Assembly (NCBI RefSeq): GCF_000743355.1
Contig: NZ_JQEI01000013.1
Coordinates: forward strand, 1-64,000
Reading direction: 5' to 3'
Origin: Serratia sp. Ag1
Lineage (GTDB): Bacteria; Pseudomonadota; Gammaproteobacteria; Enterobacterales; Enterobacteriaceae
DNA: 64,000 nucleotides
Part shown: in pieces, positions 32,981 to 41,155 of the stretch
Layout of the letters: every line of letters begins with the position of its first letter
Position numbering within the stretch: position 1 is the first letter of the stretch
Notes under the pieces: generated by a model
The model's input: the letters and a program-made list of their open reading frames with translations, nothing else
Database searches by the model: none
What the model was told of the DNA's origin: nothing
Made by a program: the position numbers and the translations under genes

Positions 32981-33535
32981 ATGCATAAACACCTGCAAAA
33001 ACCTAGAATTCTGAAAGTAGAAACGGTCGCGCGTTCGCGTTTATTCAACGTTGAGTCGGTCGATCTGGAGTTCAGTAACGGTGTACGGCGGGTGTATGAG
33101 CGTATGCGGCCCTCAGAACGTGAAGCTGTGATGATTGTGCCGGTGATCGGTGACGATCTGCTGTTGATCCACGAGTATGCAGTGGGCACTGAATCTTATG
33201 AACTGGGGTTTCCGAAGGGGTTGATCGATCTTGGTGAAGGGGTGCTGGAAGCGGCAAACCGTGAATTGATGGAGGAAGTGGGCTTTGGTGCCAGACGCTT
33301 CGATTTCCTTGGCAAACTGACGATGGCCCCTTCTTATTTCTCCAGCCAGATGAACATCGTGTTAGCGCACGATCTTTATGCGCAAAGCCTGGAAGGGGAC
33401 GAGCCGGAACCCTTGCCGCAGGTGCGCTGGCCGATTGCCAATATGATGGCATTATTGGAAGAGCCTGATTTCCGTGAGGCCCGTAACGTCAGCGCGCTGT
33501 TCCTGACAGAGGCTTTTCTGCGTAACTCGCGTTAA
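32981..33535 (+). CDS. nudE: ADP compounds hydrolase NudE
   Basis: Nudix hydrolase of 184 residues. The Nudix box is at about 80-102 (GLIDLGEGVLEAANRELMEE, then VGF). E. coli NudE cleaves ADP-ribose, NADH and Ap3A to nucleoside monophosphates. The start at 32981 is preceded by GAGG. The gene is divergent from igaA and convergent with mrcA. Confidence 0.95.
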   Translation: MHKHLQKPRILKVETVARSRLFNVESVDLEFSNGVRRVYERMRPSEREAVMIVPVIGDDLLLIHEYAVGTESYELGFPKGLIDLGEGVLEAANRELMEEVGFGARRFDFLGKLTMAPSYFSSQMNIVLAHDLYAQSLEGDEPEPLPQVRWPIANMMALLEEPDFREARNVSALFLTEAFLRNSR

Positions 33536-33555
33536 CACTTCCAATCATGTTCAGT

Positions 33556-33584
33556 TAAAAAAATGGCCAGAGCGCTCTGGCCAT
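33556..33584 (-). terminator. mrcA-side terminator hairpin (copy 1)
   Basis: A perfect palindrome, TGGCCAGAGCGCTCTGGCCA plus one A/T pair at each end (33563-33584), has an A tract on its left, which makes a T tract on the minus strand. It suits termination of mrcA. A near-identical palindrome stands 157 bases to the right. Confidence 0.65.
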
Positions 33585-33719
33585 TGGAGGTTGATGACCA
33601 AGTGGTCTTCTAGCCCGAGATATCCGGGTCTAGCGCACCGAGGGGCACTCCGACGGCTTACGCCGTTACGACCCCTTCGGCACGCTCCCCCTAATAACCG
33701 GCTTTGTCAGCCGTCCGAA
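33585..33719. repeat. Hairpin-rich insert between two copies of a terminator palindrome
   Basis: About 135 bases lie between the two near-identical palindromes. The insert itself is full of inverted repeats: GACCA/TGGTC (33596-33607), CTAGCCCG/CGGGTCTAG (33610-33633), and a larger CCGAGGGG/CCCCTTCGG stem (33638-33680) enclosing ACGGC/GCCGT (33653-33666). It has no believable gene. It looks like a small non-coding mobile or repeated intergenic element; other copies in the genome would confirm this. Confidence 0.45.
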
Positions 33720-33752
33720 ATGGCCAGATCGCTCTGGCCATTGTCGTTTTTA
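33720..33752 (+). terminator. nudE-side terminator hairpin (copy 2)
   Basis: TGGCCAGATCGCTCTGGCCA differs from copy 1 by one base. It is followed on the plus strand by TTGTCGTTTTTA, so this copy suits termination of nudE. It lies only 5 bases from the end of mrcA. Confidence 0.6.
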
Positions 33753-33756
33753 GCAT

Positions 33757-36315
33757 TTAGAACAGTTCATGGCTTTCACCGCCAGGATCCGTCAAGGTTG
33801 TGCCTGCGTCATGCACCGAGAATCCTGTCGGCTGGGTGCCATCGATAAAGAACTCAGGGCGGCTGCCGCTCCCTCCGTTGGAGAGCTTACCGGTGCTCTT
33901 ATCAATAGTAACGCTGACAATGCCCGGCGGTGGCGTCACTTTCTGCTCAGGAATGCCTTCCAGAGCCACTTTCATAAAATCATCCCACGCTGGTTGCGCA
34001 CTTTTCGCCCCCCCTTCACCACCGGAAATCTGATCCTCAATCGCGCCTGAAGCCGTTGCACGCCCCAGATCGCGGCGATGATCGTCGAAACCGATCCACA
34101 CCGACGTTACGGTATCCGGGCCATAGCCAGAGAACCAGGCATCTTTTGAACTGTTGGTGGTGCCGGTTTTGCCGCCGATATCACGGCGTTTCAGGTCGCG
34201 CCCGGCGCGCCAGCCGGTCCCCATCCAGCCCGGTTCACCAAAGACATTACTATTCAGCGCATCCCGCATCAGGAACGCCAACGGTGAACTGATGACGTGT
34301 GGTGCATATTGCTGCTCGTTATCCTGCTGCACCTGAGTCGGCGTGACCTGCTCCAACTGCGGCATTGGCACACTGGCATTGCTGCTTTCCTGTGACACCG
34401 CGACGTTCTCAACGTTATCGTCAGACAGCATAGCGGCCCGCTGAGTATCACCGTAGATAACGGGCAGACTACAGCTGTCACACACCACTTTCGGCTTGGC
34501 TTCAAACAGGGCCTTGCCACTGTCATCTTCAATCTTGGTGATGAAGTACGGGTCAACCAGATAACCGCCATTGGACAGTACCGCATAGCCACGCACCACT
34601 TGCAGCGGTGTGAATGAGGCGGAACCTAACGCCAGCGATTCCGAATGGACGATGTTCTGTGCCGGGAAACCGAAACGCTGCAGATATTCTGCTGCGTAAT
34701 CAACGCCCATCGCACGCATCGCACGCACCATGACGACGTTTTTCGATTGCCCCAGGCCCTGACGCAAACGGATGGGGCCATCATAAGTAGGCGGAGAGTT
34801 TTTGGGCCGCCAGTCGGTACCGGCACCGGCATCCCAACGCGCAATCGGCAGATCGTTGAGGATGGTGGCTAACGTCAGGCCTTTATCCATCGCAGCCGTG
34901 TACAGGAACGGTTTGATGTTGGAGCCAACCTGACGCAGAGCCTGAGTAACGCGATTGAACTTGCTCTGGTTGAAATCGAAACCGCCGACCAGCGCTTTAA
35001 TGGCACCGTTGTTGGGATCGATAGAAACCAGCGCCGAGTTGACGTCCGGCACCTGAGACAGCCACCAGTTATCATTCACTTTGCGTACCCATACCTGTTG
35101 GCCAGCCTGAACCACGTCGGTAACGCGCTTCGGTATCGGGCCCTGTTGGGTATCTGTTTTGAACGGACGAGCCCAGCGCATACCGGACATCGGCAACGCA
35201 ATGCTGCTGCCATCGGCCAAGAGCGCTGCGGCCTGATTGGCATCGGCCTGGGTGATGACCGCAGGAGCCAGCGGGCCATAACTCGGCAGGCTTTTCAGCG
35301 AATCAACAATCTGCTTCTGATCCCAGGCTGCTTCACCCACTTTCCACAGCACGTTCGACGGGCCGCGGTAACCGTGGCGCATGTCATAGTCCAGAACGTT
35401 GTTGCGCACAGCTTCCTGTGCCGCCTGTTGCAGCTTTTTGGTGATGGTGGTGTACACCTTGTAACCATCGGTATAGGCATTCTCGCCATAACGCGTGATC
35501 ATCTCCTGGCGCACCATTTCAGCAAGATAAGGTGCAGAGAAGCTGATTTCTGGCGCATGGTAGTGGGCAACCAGTTCTTCACTGCGCGCCTGTTCGTATT
35601 GTGCCTGCGTAATGTAATGCTCATCCAACATACGCGACAACACCACGTTACGGCGCGCTACGGCACGATCGTGCGAGTACAGCGGGTTGAAGGTTGACGG
35701 TGCTTTCGGCAAGCCAGCGATGGTGGCCATTTCGCTGAGGCTGAGCTGGCTGACGTCTTTGCCAAAATAAACCTGCGCGGCTGCTCCGACGCCATAAGCA
35801 CGGTAGCCCAGGTAGATTTTGTTCAGATACAGTTCAAGGATTTCGTCTTTGGACAGCATCTGTTCAATGCGTATCGCCAGGAAAACTTCCTTGATCTTGC
35901 GCATCAGGGTGCGTTCCGGGCTCAAGAAGAAGTTTCTTGCCAACTGTTGGGTGATGGTACTGGCACCCTGTGAGGCGCGACCAGAAACCATGGCCACAGA
36001 AGCGGCACGGAAGATACCGATCGGATCAACACCGTGGTGTTCATAGAAACGGCTGTCCTCGGTGGCGATGAAGGCGTGCGTCATCACCGGTGGAATTTGT
36101 TCCAGCTTAAGAGGAATACGACGTTTCTCACCGAATTGAGCGATCAGTTCGCCATCGGCGCTGTAAACCTGCATCGGGATTTGTAACCGCACATCTTTCA
36201 GTGTTGCGACGTCGGGCAGCTGTGGCTCGACATATTTGTACAAGCCAAAAATCGAGGCTGCTCCCAGCAAGATGCAACACACTGCAAGGATTAGAAAATA
36301 CTTTACGAACTTCAC
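33757..36315 (-). CDS. mrcA: Penicillin-binding protein 1A (MrcA)
   Basis: Bifunctional peptidoglycan synthase of 852 residues. A short cytoplasmic tail and one transmembrane anchor (7-29) are followed by the GT51 glycosyltransferase domain (EDSRFYEHHG, then GASTITQQLARNFFL), an OB-like linker, and the transpeptidase domain. The transpeptidase has S-x-x-K (GSNIKPF), S-x-N (SKN) and K-T-G (GGKTGTTN). It polymerises and crosslinks cell wall. It is divergent from the hof operon, as in E. coli. Confidence 0.97.
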   Translation of the reverse strand: MKFVKYFLILAVCCILLGAASIFGLYKYVEPQLPDVATLKDVRLQIPMQVYSADGELIAQFGEKRRIPLKLEQIPPVMTHAFIATEDSRFYEHHGVDPIGIFRAASVAMVSGRASQGASTITQQLARNFFLSPERTLMRKIKEVFLAIRIEQMLSKDEILELYLNKIYLGYRAYGVGAAAQVYFGKDVSQLSLSEMATIAGLPKAPSTFNPLYSHDRAVARRNVVLSRMLDEHYITQAQYEQARSEELVAHYHAPEISFSAPYLAEMVRQEMITRYGENAYTDGYKVYTTITKKLQQAAQEAVRNNVLDYDMRHGYRGPSNVLWKVGEAAWDQKQIVDSLKSLPSYGPLAPAVITQADANQAAALLADGSSIALPMSGMRWARPFKTDTQQGPIPKRVTDVVQAGQQVWVRKVNDNWWLSQVPDVNSALVSIDPNNGAIKALVGGFDFNQSKFNRVTQALRQVGSNIKPFLYTAAMDKGLTLATILNDLPIARWDAGAGTDWRPKNSPPTYDGPIRLRQGLGQSKNVVMVRAMRAMGVDYAAEYLQRFGFPAQNIVHSESLALGSASFTPLQVVRGYAVLSNGGYLVDPYFITKIEDDSGKALFEAKPKVVCDSCSLPVIYGDTQRAAMLSDDNVENVAVSQESSNASVPMPQLEQVTPTQVQQDNEQQYAPHVISSPLAFLMRDALNSNVFGEPGWMGTGWRAGRDLKRRDIGGKTGTTNSSKDAWFSGYGPDTVTSVWIGFDDHRRDLGRATASGAIEDQISGGEGGAKSAQPAWDDFMKVALEGIPEQKVTPPPGIVSVTIDKSTGKLSNGGSGSRPEFFIDGTQPTGFSVHDAGTTLTDPGGESHELF

Positions 36316-36436
36316 CTGAGATTTCCCATTTCATGTCATTTGGGCAGTTTATAAACAACCGCGCGGTAGTATAAAGGCAAGCCTGCAACATGGATATGTT
36401 CTTTTATCATCAGACGAAACGGAAACGGGGTGAAAT

Positions 36437-37279
36437 ATGTTCTCTCAGACGTGGCAGGTAGGCCTGGATATTCAGAGCAACTGTGTACGTGCCTTGGCGG
36501 CACAGCCGCGCCGCAGTGGTTGGCAACTGCGGCATTGGTGGCAACAGGCACTGCCCATGCCGGTATTGCGCGACGGTTATCTTGAGAGCTCTGAAACGTT
36601 GATCACCCTGCTAAAGCAGTGGCGTATTCGGTTACCAAGACATATTTCCTTACGCATTGCTTTACCGGCGCAGCGGGTTTTACAGCATACCTTGCCGTTA
36701 CCGGATGTTCGTTTACGTGAGCCGGTTCGCCATGACTACATCACTATGCAGGGGCTGAAACAATTCCCGCTCGATAGCCAAACCCTGGCGATGGATTACC
36801 GTATCGCTCCGTCAAATACCCACCAACTGCTGCTCACCGCCGCGCGCCAGCAAGAGCTGCAGCAGTGGTTAAACTGCCTGCAGGCAGCCGATCTTCAACC
36901 GCAGGTCATTGATATCAGCCCCAGCGTGTTATGTGCGATGGCCGCTTTTGCTGGGTTGAATCGCGATATGGGTTTGCTGCATCGTCTGGAACAAGAGTGG
37001 TTGTGGGTTGCACCGCGCAGTATGCCATTTGCCTACGGCGTATTGCCTGCTGGTGAGTTCGAGAGCGTACAACAGGCGTTGAGCGCCATGCGCATTGCTT
37101 GCCCGGCGCTGGGCGACCAGGAGATCTATTACAGCAGCGTGTTGGACGAACCCTTGCCTACTGGGGGTAGATCCTGGTCGCCTTTCACTGCCTTTAGCTA
37201 TTTACAGCCGCCGTTGCCAGCTCAACCTATGGCTTTTGTGCTGGCTGGTGGGTTGGCACTGCGCCGCGAGGATCGCTGA
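36437..37279 (+). CDS. hofM: DNA-utilisation/pilus assembly protein HofM (PilM-like)
   Basis: 280 residues resembling PilM, the actin-like cytoplasmic protein of the type IV pilus alignment complex, though the ATP-binding motifs are weak. It begins VGLDIQSNCVRALA, a PilM-type start. It is first of five closely packed genes (hofMNOPQ), divergent from mrcA. In E. coli these genes are needed to use DNA as a nutrient. The sequence is less conserved than the neighbouring core genes. Confidence 0.85.
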   Translation: MFSQTWQVGLDIQSNCVRALAAQPRRSGWQLRHWWQQALPMPVLRDGYLESSETLITLLKQWRIRLPRHISLRIALPAQRVLQHTLPLPDVRLREPVRHDYITMQGLKQFPLDSQTLAMDYRIAPSNTHQLLLTAARQQELQQWLNCLQAADLQPQVIDISPSVLCAMAAFAGLNRDMGLLHRLEQEWLWVAPRSMPFAYGVLPAGEFESVQQALSAMRIACPALGDQEIYYSSVLDEPLPTGGRSWSPFTAFSYLQPPLPAQPMAFVLAGGLALRREDR

Positions 37280-37815
37280 TGTATCAGGTCAATCTTTTGC
37301 CTTGGCGTCTCAGGGCGTTGCGGCAGCGTTATGGGTTTTGGCGGCGAATGTTTGGGGTTCAACTGGTGTTTGCTCTGGCATTGCCGGTTACGGTTTTCTT
37401 TCTGCTGAGCTATCAGCAGGAACAACAGCAGAGAACTGTGCAGAGATTGACGCAGCAAAGTCAGGTGCTGGCGGAGCGGCTCCAGCAAACACAGCAGGTA
37501 ATGGCCACGCTGGCTCGCTTAACCGCAGAAGAGACTCGTCGCCAGCAGAACGCCAGGCATAACCTGCGTTACCTGGCTTTACTGCAACAACTTGCGGCAG
37601 TGATACCCGACGAGCTATGGCTGACGGCGTTAGAAGAGAATGCGCAGGGGATCTCTTTACGGGGTTTTAGCGGGCAGTACGCAGCAATTGCCCTGTTTGA
37701 ACAGCGCTTGGCCGCCTTGCCTCTGTTGCAAGGTAACCGTTTAGCGGAAGTGACACAGCATAAAGATGGCGTCTTGGCTTTCACCCTGATGGCGCGCTGG
37801 GGGAAAGATGGATAA
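37279..37815 (+). CDS. hofN: DNA-utilisation protein HofN (PilN-like)
   Basis: 178 residues: a short cytoplasmic N-terminus (MYQVNLLPWR, the PilN signature), one transmembrane segment at about 27-45, then a Gln-rich coiled coil (45-85) and a PilN-type periplasmic domain. The start overlaps the hofM stop by one base, and the end overlaps hofO by eight. PilN joins PilM and PilO in the inner-membrane platform of type IV pilus machines. Confidence 0.85.
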   Translation: MYQVNLLPWRLRALRQRYGFWRRMFGVQLVFALALPVTVFFLLSYQQEQQQRTVQRLTQQSQVLAERLQQTQQVMATLARLTAEETRRQQNARHNLRYLALLQQLAAVIPDELWLTALEENAQGISLRGFSGQYAAIALFEQRLAALPLLQGNRLAEVTQHKDGVLAFTLMARWGKDG

Positions 37816-38311
37816 ACCGCTTCCAGATTGGATAAGGTCTTGGCTCAATCGGCCTGGCTGGCAGTTGCTGGTGGCTCAATGGCTGCTTTTGGCGGGTCTG
37901 GTTGTGCTGAGTGGTGCATTCCTGGTGTATGGAGAATGGCAACAGCGCGAACATTTGCGTATGCAGCAACAGCGTTTGGAGCAGTTACTTGCCGAACATC
38001 GGCTGCAGTTGTCTCGCTTACCCGCACTGGAAGAGTTGCAACTGCGCTTGCAGCACCAGACATCGGTATTGCCCGTAGAGACCGAGAGCTTTGGCAGCAA
38101 ACTCTATCGGGCCGGGGGCGTGCTGCTGCGCTGGCAACAACAACCCGCACAACAAGTCGTAAAATTGCAGTTGGATTACCCCGGGCTTTTGCATTTGCTG
38201 GAAGGGTTGTCACCCACGTCACGTGTTGGCCAAATGGCGGTCGAAAAGCAAGCGGGAGGGCTGATCACTCAGTTGACTCTGCTCACACCGGAAGAGGAGC
38301 GGAGCGAATGA
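37808..38311 (+). CDS. hofO: DNA-utilisation protein HofO (PilO-like)
   Basis: 167 residues: one N-terminal transmembrane segment (about 19-40), a coiled coil rich in Gln and Leu (47-80), then a small periplasmic domain. It overlaps hofN by 8 bases and hofP by 4 (ATGA). Naming rests on operon position plus PilO-like topology; sequence conservation is low. Confidence 0.8.
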   Translation: MDKPLPDWIRSWLNRPGWQLLVAQWLLLAGLVVLSGAFLVYGEWQQREHLRMQQQRLEQLLAEHRLQLSRLPALEELQLRLQHQTSVLPVETESFGSKLYRAGGVLLRWQQQPAQQVVKLQLDYPGLLHLLEGLSPTSRVGQMAVEKQAGGLITQLTLLTPEEERSE

Positions 38312-38652
38312 AGTGGCAATATTGGCTGTGGCTGATGTTTGCCACCCCGGTTTTGGCGGTTCAAGACCGCGACCCATTCCAACCGCCTCTCGTCGTCCCT
38401 TGTGTGTCATCTGCCACTTCCCCTGCTGCTTGGCAACTGAAAGGCACTATCGGTGAACCTGGTTTACGGCATGGTTGGTTGCTGACGCCACAGGGGCAAT
38501 GGTTGAGGCTGCAACCGCAGCAGACGCTGTTAGATGGGCTCTGGCAGGTGGCGCGTATCCAGGCGCGGCAGCTTGAGTTCAATGAGGTTGGTGTTGAGCG
38601 TCTTTGTCTGCCCGCCACCGCTCATATTGTTCTGACGTTGGGCAAACCATAA
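38308..38652 (+). CDS. hofP: DNA-utilisation protein HofP (PilP-like)
   Basis: 114 residues from the ATG at 38308, which overlaps the hofO stop (ATGA). A signal peptide (KWQYWLWLMFATPVLA) is followed by the DRDPFQPP motif typical of PilP/HofP proteins, then a small beta domain (WQLKGTIGEPG...WLLTPQGQW). A longer open frame runs upstream from 37828 but it lies over hofO and is not coding. HofP probably links the inner-membrane parts to the HofQ secretin. Confidence 0.85.
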   Translation: MKWQYWLWLMFATPVLAVQDRDPFQPPLVVPCVSSATSPAAWQLKGTIGEPGLRHGWLLTPQGQWLRLQPQQTLLDGLWQVARIQARQLEFNEVGVERLCLPATAHIVLTLGKP

Positions 38653-38662
38653 GGAAATGGAA

Positions 38663-39946
38663 ATGAAAAGAGGTCATTGGCTGGTGGCGCTGTGGCTGGC
38701 GTTCCCTTGCCTAGCGATGGGCGTAGTACAGCAAGAAGTGCAACAAGAAGCACAGCAAGAAGTGCAGCAAGAAAAGCCAATCTCACTGGAGTTTCACGAT
38801 ACACCAGTAAGCCTGGTCTTACAGGCATTGGCGGAATACCAGCAACTGAATCTGGTTGCCGCCGAGGGTGTGGAGGGCAATCTGACATTGCGTTTGGATA
38901 ATGTCCCGTGGCAGCAGGCGCTGGCGGTGGTGTTGCGTATGGGGAAACTGACGATGACTCTCGACGGCAATGTGATGCTGGTTTTCCCCGAGCCGGACGA
39001 ACAGGAGCAACAGCGTCGACAGCAGGCGTTGGCGCAACAGTTACCTTTGGCGAACCTGACGATTTCGCTGCAACATGCCGACGCCGGAGAGATCGCCCAG
39101 AGTCTGGATAGCCAACGTGGCAAGTTGATGACCGAGCGCGGTAGCGTCGTCGTGGACAAGCGCACCAATGCCTTGTTACTCCGAGATACCGCCGCCGCAC
39201 TGGCTCAGATGAAGGCCTGGATTGCCGATATGGACACCTCACTGGAACAGGTTCAACTGGCGGCACACATTGTCACGATCAGCAGTGAAAACCTGCGCGA
39301 ACTCGGTGTGCGCTGGGGGCTGTTATCCGATGAAAAACCACCGCAGCCTTTACGGATAGATAACTTCAGCGTGGGGTTGCCGGTGGAAAACAGTGCGGTA
39401 ACGGCGGGGTTTCATCTGGCGCGCATCAGCGGGCGTATTCTGGATCTGGAACTGTCGGCGCTGGAACAGGAAAATGAGGTGGAGATCATCGCCAGCCCGC
39501 GCCTGCTGACGGCGCATCAGCAGACGGCCAGTATTAAACAAGGCACAGAAATCCCTTACGAAGTTTCGAATGGTACCAGTGGCGTGACCTCCGTGGAGTT
39601 TAAAGAGGCGGTATTGGGGATGGAAGTGACGCCTAAAATCCTGCCCAATGGCCGTATTACGCTAACGCTGCAAATCAGCCAGAACACGCCTGGCCGATCG
39701 ATAAAGCAGGGGGCAGGTGAGGCTTTGGCTATCGACAAGCAGGAAATCAAAACTCAAGTGACGGTAAAAAACGGTGAAACCATTGTATTAGGTGGTATAT
39801 TTCAGCAGCAGAAGACGAGTGGCGCTAACAAAGTTCCGGGCGTGGCGGACGTGCCATGGCTGGGATCGTTGTTCAAGCACGACAGCAAACAGCATAAAAG
39901 GCGTGAGTTGGTGATATTTATTACTCCTACGCTGATTAAGGTCTGA
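38663..39946 (+). CDS. hofQ: Secretin HofQ (PilQ/ComE-like DNA uptake porin)
   Basis: 427 residues from the ATG at 38663, which has AAGGA 7 bases before it; an ATG at 38657 is too close to that site. A signal peptide is followed by a short Gln/Glu tandem repeat (four VQQE-like units), a secretin-and-TonB short domain (LEFHDTPVSLVLQAL), an N-domain, and a C-terminal secretin domain with VPGVADVPWLGSLF and the ending RRELVIFITPTLI. Secretins form outer-membrane rings; HofQ is proposed to let DNA cross the outer membrane. It is the last gene of hofMNOPQ and is followed by a 473-base gap. Confidence 0.92.
   Translation: MKRGHWLVALWLAFPCLAMGVVQQEVQQEAQQEVQQEKPISLEFHDTPVSLVLQALAEYQQLNLVAAEGVEGNLTLRLDNVPWQQALAVVLRMGKLTMTLDGNVMLVFPEPDEQEQQRRQQALAQQLPLANLTISLQHADAGEIAQSLDSQRGKLMTERGSVVVDKRTNALLLRDTAAALAQMKAWIADMDTSLEQVQLAAHIVTISSENLRELGVRWGLLSDEKPPQPLRIDNFSVGLPVENSAVTAGFHLARISGRILDLELSALEQENEVEIIASPRLLTAHQQTASIKQGTEIPYEVSNGTSGVTSVEFKEAVLGMEVTPKILPNGRITLTLQISQNTPGRSIKQGAGEALAIDKQEIKTQVTVKNGETIVLGGIFQQQKTSGANKVPGVADVPWLGSLFKHDSKQHKRRELVIFITPTLIKV
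38726..38773 (+). repeat. Four 12-base tandem repeats in hofQ
   Basis: Four 12-base units based on GTGCAGCAAGAA encode VQQE-VQQE-AQQE-VQQE just after the signal peptide. Copies differ at one to three bases. Length here may vary between strains by slippage without shifting the frame. Confidence 0.8.
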
Positions 39947-40419
39947 GTTGCTGGGGTTGTCGTTAACGGAAAAGACAAAAGTTAATGGTCAGAGAGACTT
40001 TTTTCTTGCCATAGGGGCATCTGAGTTTGACGCTGCGACCGATTTAGCTTACAAGGGTTACCGAATTAGGCTCCGAGGCTGTTTTATTAATGCTATATCC
40101 GGCGTCTTTCAAGCTGCAGTGTTGCTGGCTGCACGAAGTCGCTCAGTCACTTGCTTTAGTAAGTTTCTGAAAGGGCTACGTTTGTGGCTTGGCTGTAATT
40201 TGAACTCCATAGGATATATAAGACGCCGTTAAAAACGTATGGTTTCCCTCCTGCGGCGTGGATAGCGATTTATTCGGTTGCCAAACTACCAAGAGTGTTG
40301 AGATAATTTCCCGTCTGATCTCGCACTATCGCTCATGAGGTTTCAGTTTAGGTCCCGCCGCTAATTTGATTGGCGGGGCGGGTTATCATTAACGAATTGT
40401 CTTAGTAATACCGAAAAAC
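39947..40419. other. hofQ-aroK intergenic region
   Basis: 473 bases without a gene. It contains a degenerate ERIC-like repeat at 40094-40220 and, nearer aroK, the probable aroK promoter and leader (40221-40419). A 94-codon frame starting at 39948 covers the repeat and lacks a ribosome site; I reject it. Confidence 0.6.
40094..40220 (-). repeat. Degenerate ERIC-like intergenic repeat
   Basis: 127 bases, the standard ERIC length, bounded by inverted TATATCC and GGATATATA. Inside are recognisable ERIC blocks: TTTCAAGCTGCAG, GGCTGC, and CGCTCAGTCACTTGCTTTAGTAAG in shortened form. The right half is poorly conserved. Confidence 0.6.
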
Positions 40420-40941
40420 ATGGCAGAGAAACGCAATATCTTTCTGGTTGGGCCTATGGGTGCCGGCAAAAGCACTATTGGCCGTCAGTTAGCTCAGCAA
40501 CTCAATATGGAGTTTTTCGACTCCGATCAAGAAATTGAGCGACGTACCGGAGCTGACGTGGGCTGGGTATTCGACGTGGAAGGGGAAGAAGGCTTCCGCG
40601 ATCGTGAAGAAAAAGTCATTAATGAACTGACAGAAAAGCAGGGGATTGTGCTGGCTACCGGCGGAGGCTCGGTTAAGTCGCGTGAAACGCGCAACCGCCT
40701 GTCGGCGCGTGGTGTTGTGGTCTATTTAGAAACCACTATCGAGAAGCAATTGGCCCGTACCCAGCGCGACAAAAAGCGTCCGCTGTTGCAGGTTGATTCT
40801 CCTCCGCGTGAAGTGCTGGAAGCGCTGGCGAAAGAGCGCAATCCGTTATACGAAGAAATCGCAGATGTCACTATCCGCACAGACGATCAAAGCGCTAAAG
40901 TGGTTGCCAACCAGATAATCAATATGCTGGAAAGCAACTGA
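40420..40941 (+). CDS. aroK: Shikimate kinase 1 (AroK)
   Basis: 173 residues, the AroK length. The Walker A motif is [11 protein letters not shown] (11-21). The shikimate-binding segment [20 protein letters not shown] and the LID arginines ([13 protein letters not shown]) follow. It phosphorylates shikimate at the 3-hydroxyl for aromatic amino acid synthesis. It is upstream of aroB as in E. coli, but an ERIC element now separates the two. Confidence 0.97.
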   Translation: MAEKRNIFLVGPMGAGKSTIGRQLAQQLNMEFFDSDQEIERRTGADVGWVFDVEGEEGFRDREEKVINELTEKQGIVLATGGGSVKSRETRNRLSARGVVVYLETTIEKQLARTQRDKKRPLLQVDSPPREVLEALAKERNPLYEEIADVTIRTDDQSAKVVANQIINMLESN

Positions 40942-41064
40942 TAGACTCGTCATGCTTCAAGTCGCATGTGCGTTGGCTGTGTTTACTCGCCCCAGTCACA
41001 TAGTTATCTATGCACCTGGGGGCTCAAGAGCCTGCTGCCTGCAACTCGAATGATTTAGAGTACA
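40942..41064 (-). repeat. ERIC element between aroK and aroB
   Basis: A 123-base copy of the enterobacterial repetitive intergenic consensus, reversed. It starts one base after the aroK stop with TAGACTCGTCATGCTTCAAG, then GTGCGTTGGCTG, the central CGCCCCAGTCACATAG / CTATGCACCTGGGGGCTCA inverted repeat, and GCCTGCAACTCGA near the end. It lies inside the aroKB transcription unit, so it will be part of the mRNA and fold into a long hairpin. Confidence 0.88.
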
Positions 41065-41155
41065 GCGGTTTCCGTGTTGGCTACGGGCAAATGCGGAAAT
41101 TCTGATTGTGTTCCCCGCACTGCGGGGATAAACCACACCGAGAACTGAGCGCGAC

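Noticed and set aside
32820-33014. A 64-codon frame before nudE
   Set aside because: It starts at TTG without a ribosome site and overlaps nudE out of frame.
37828-38652. A 274-codon frame that would make hofP much longer
   Set aside because: The first 160 codons lie over hofO out of frame and look unlike protein. The signal peptide and DRDPFQPP motif set the real start at 38308.
39948-40232. A 94-codon frame after hofQ
   Set aside because: It covers an ERIC-like repeat and has no ribosome site.
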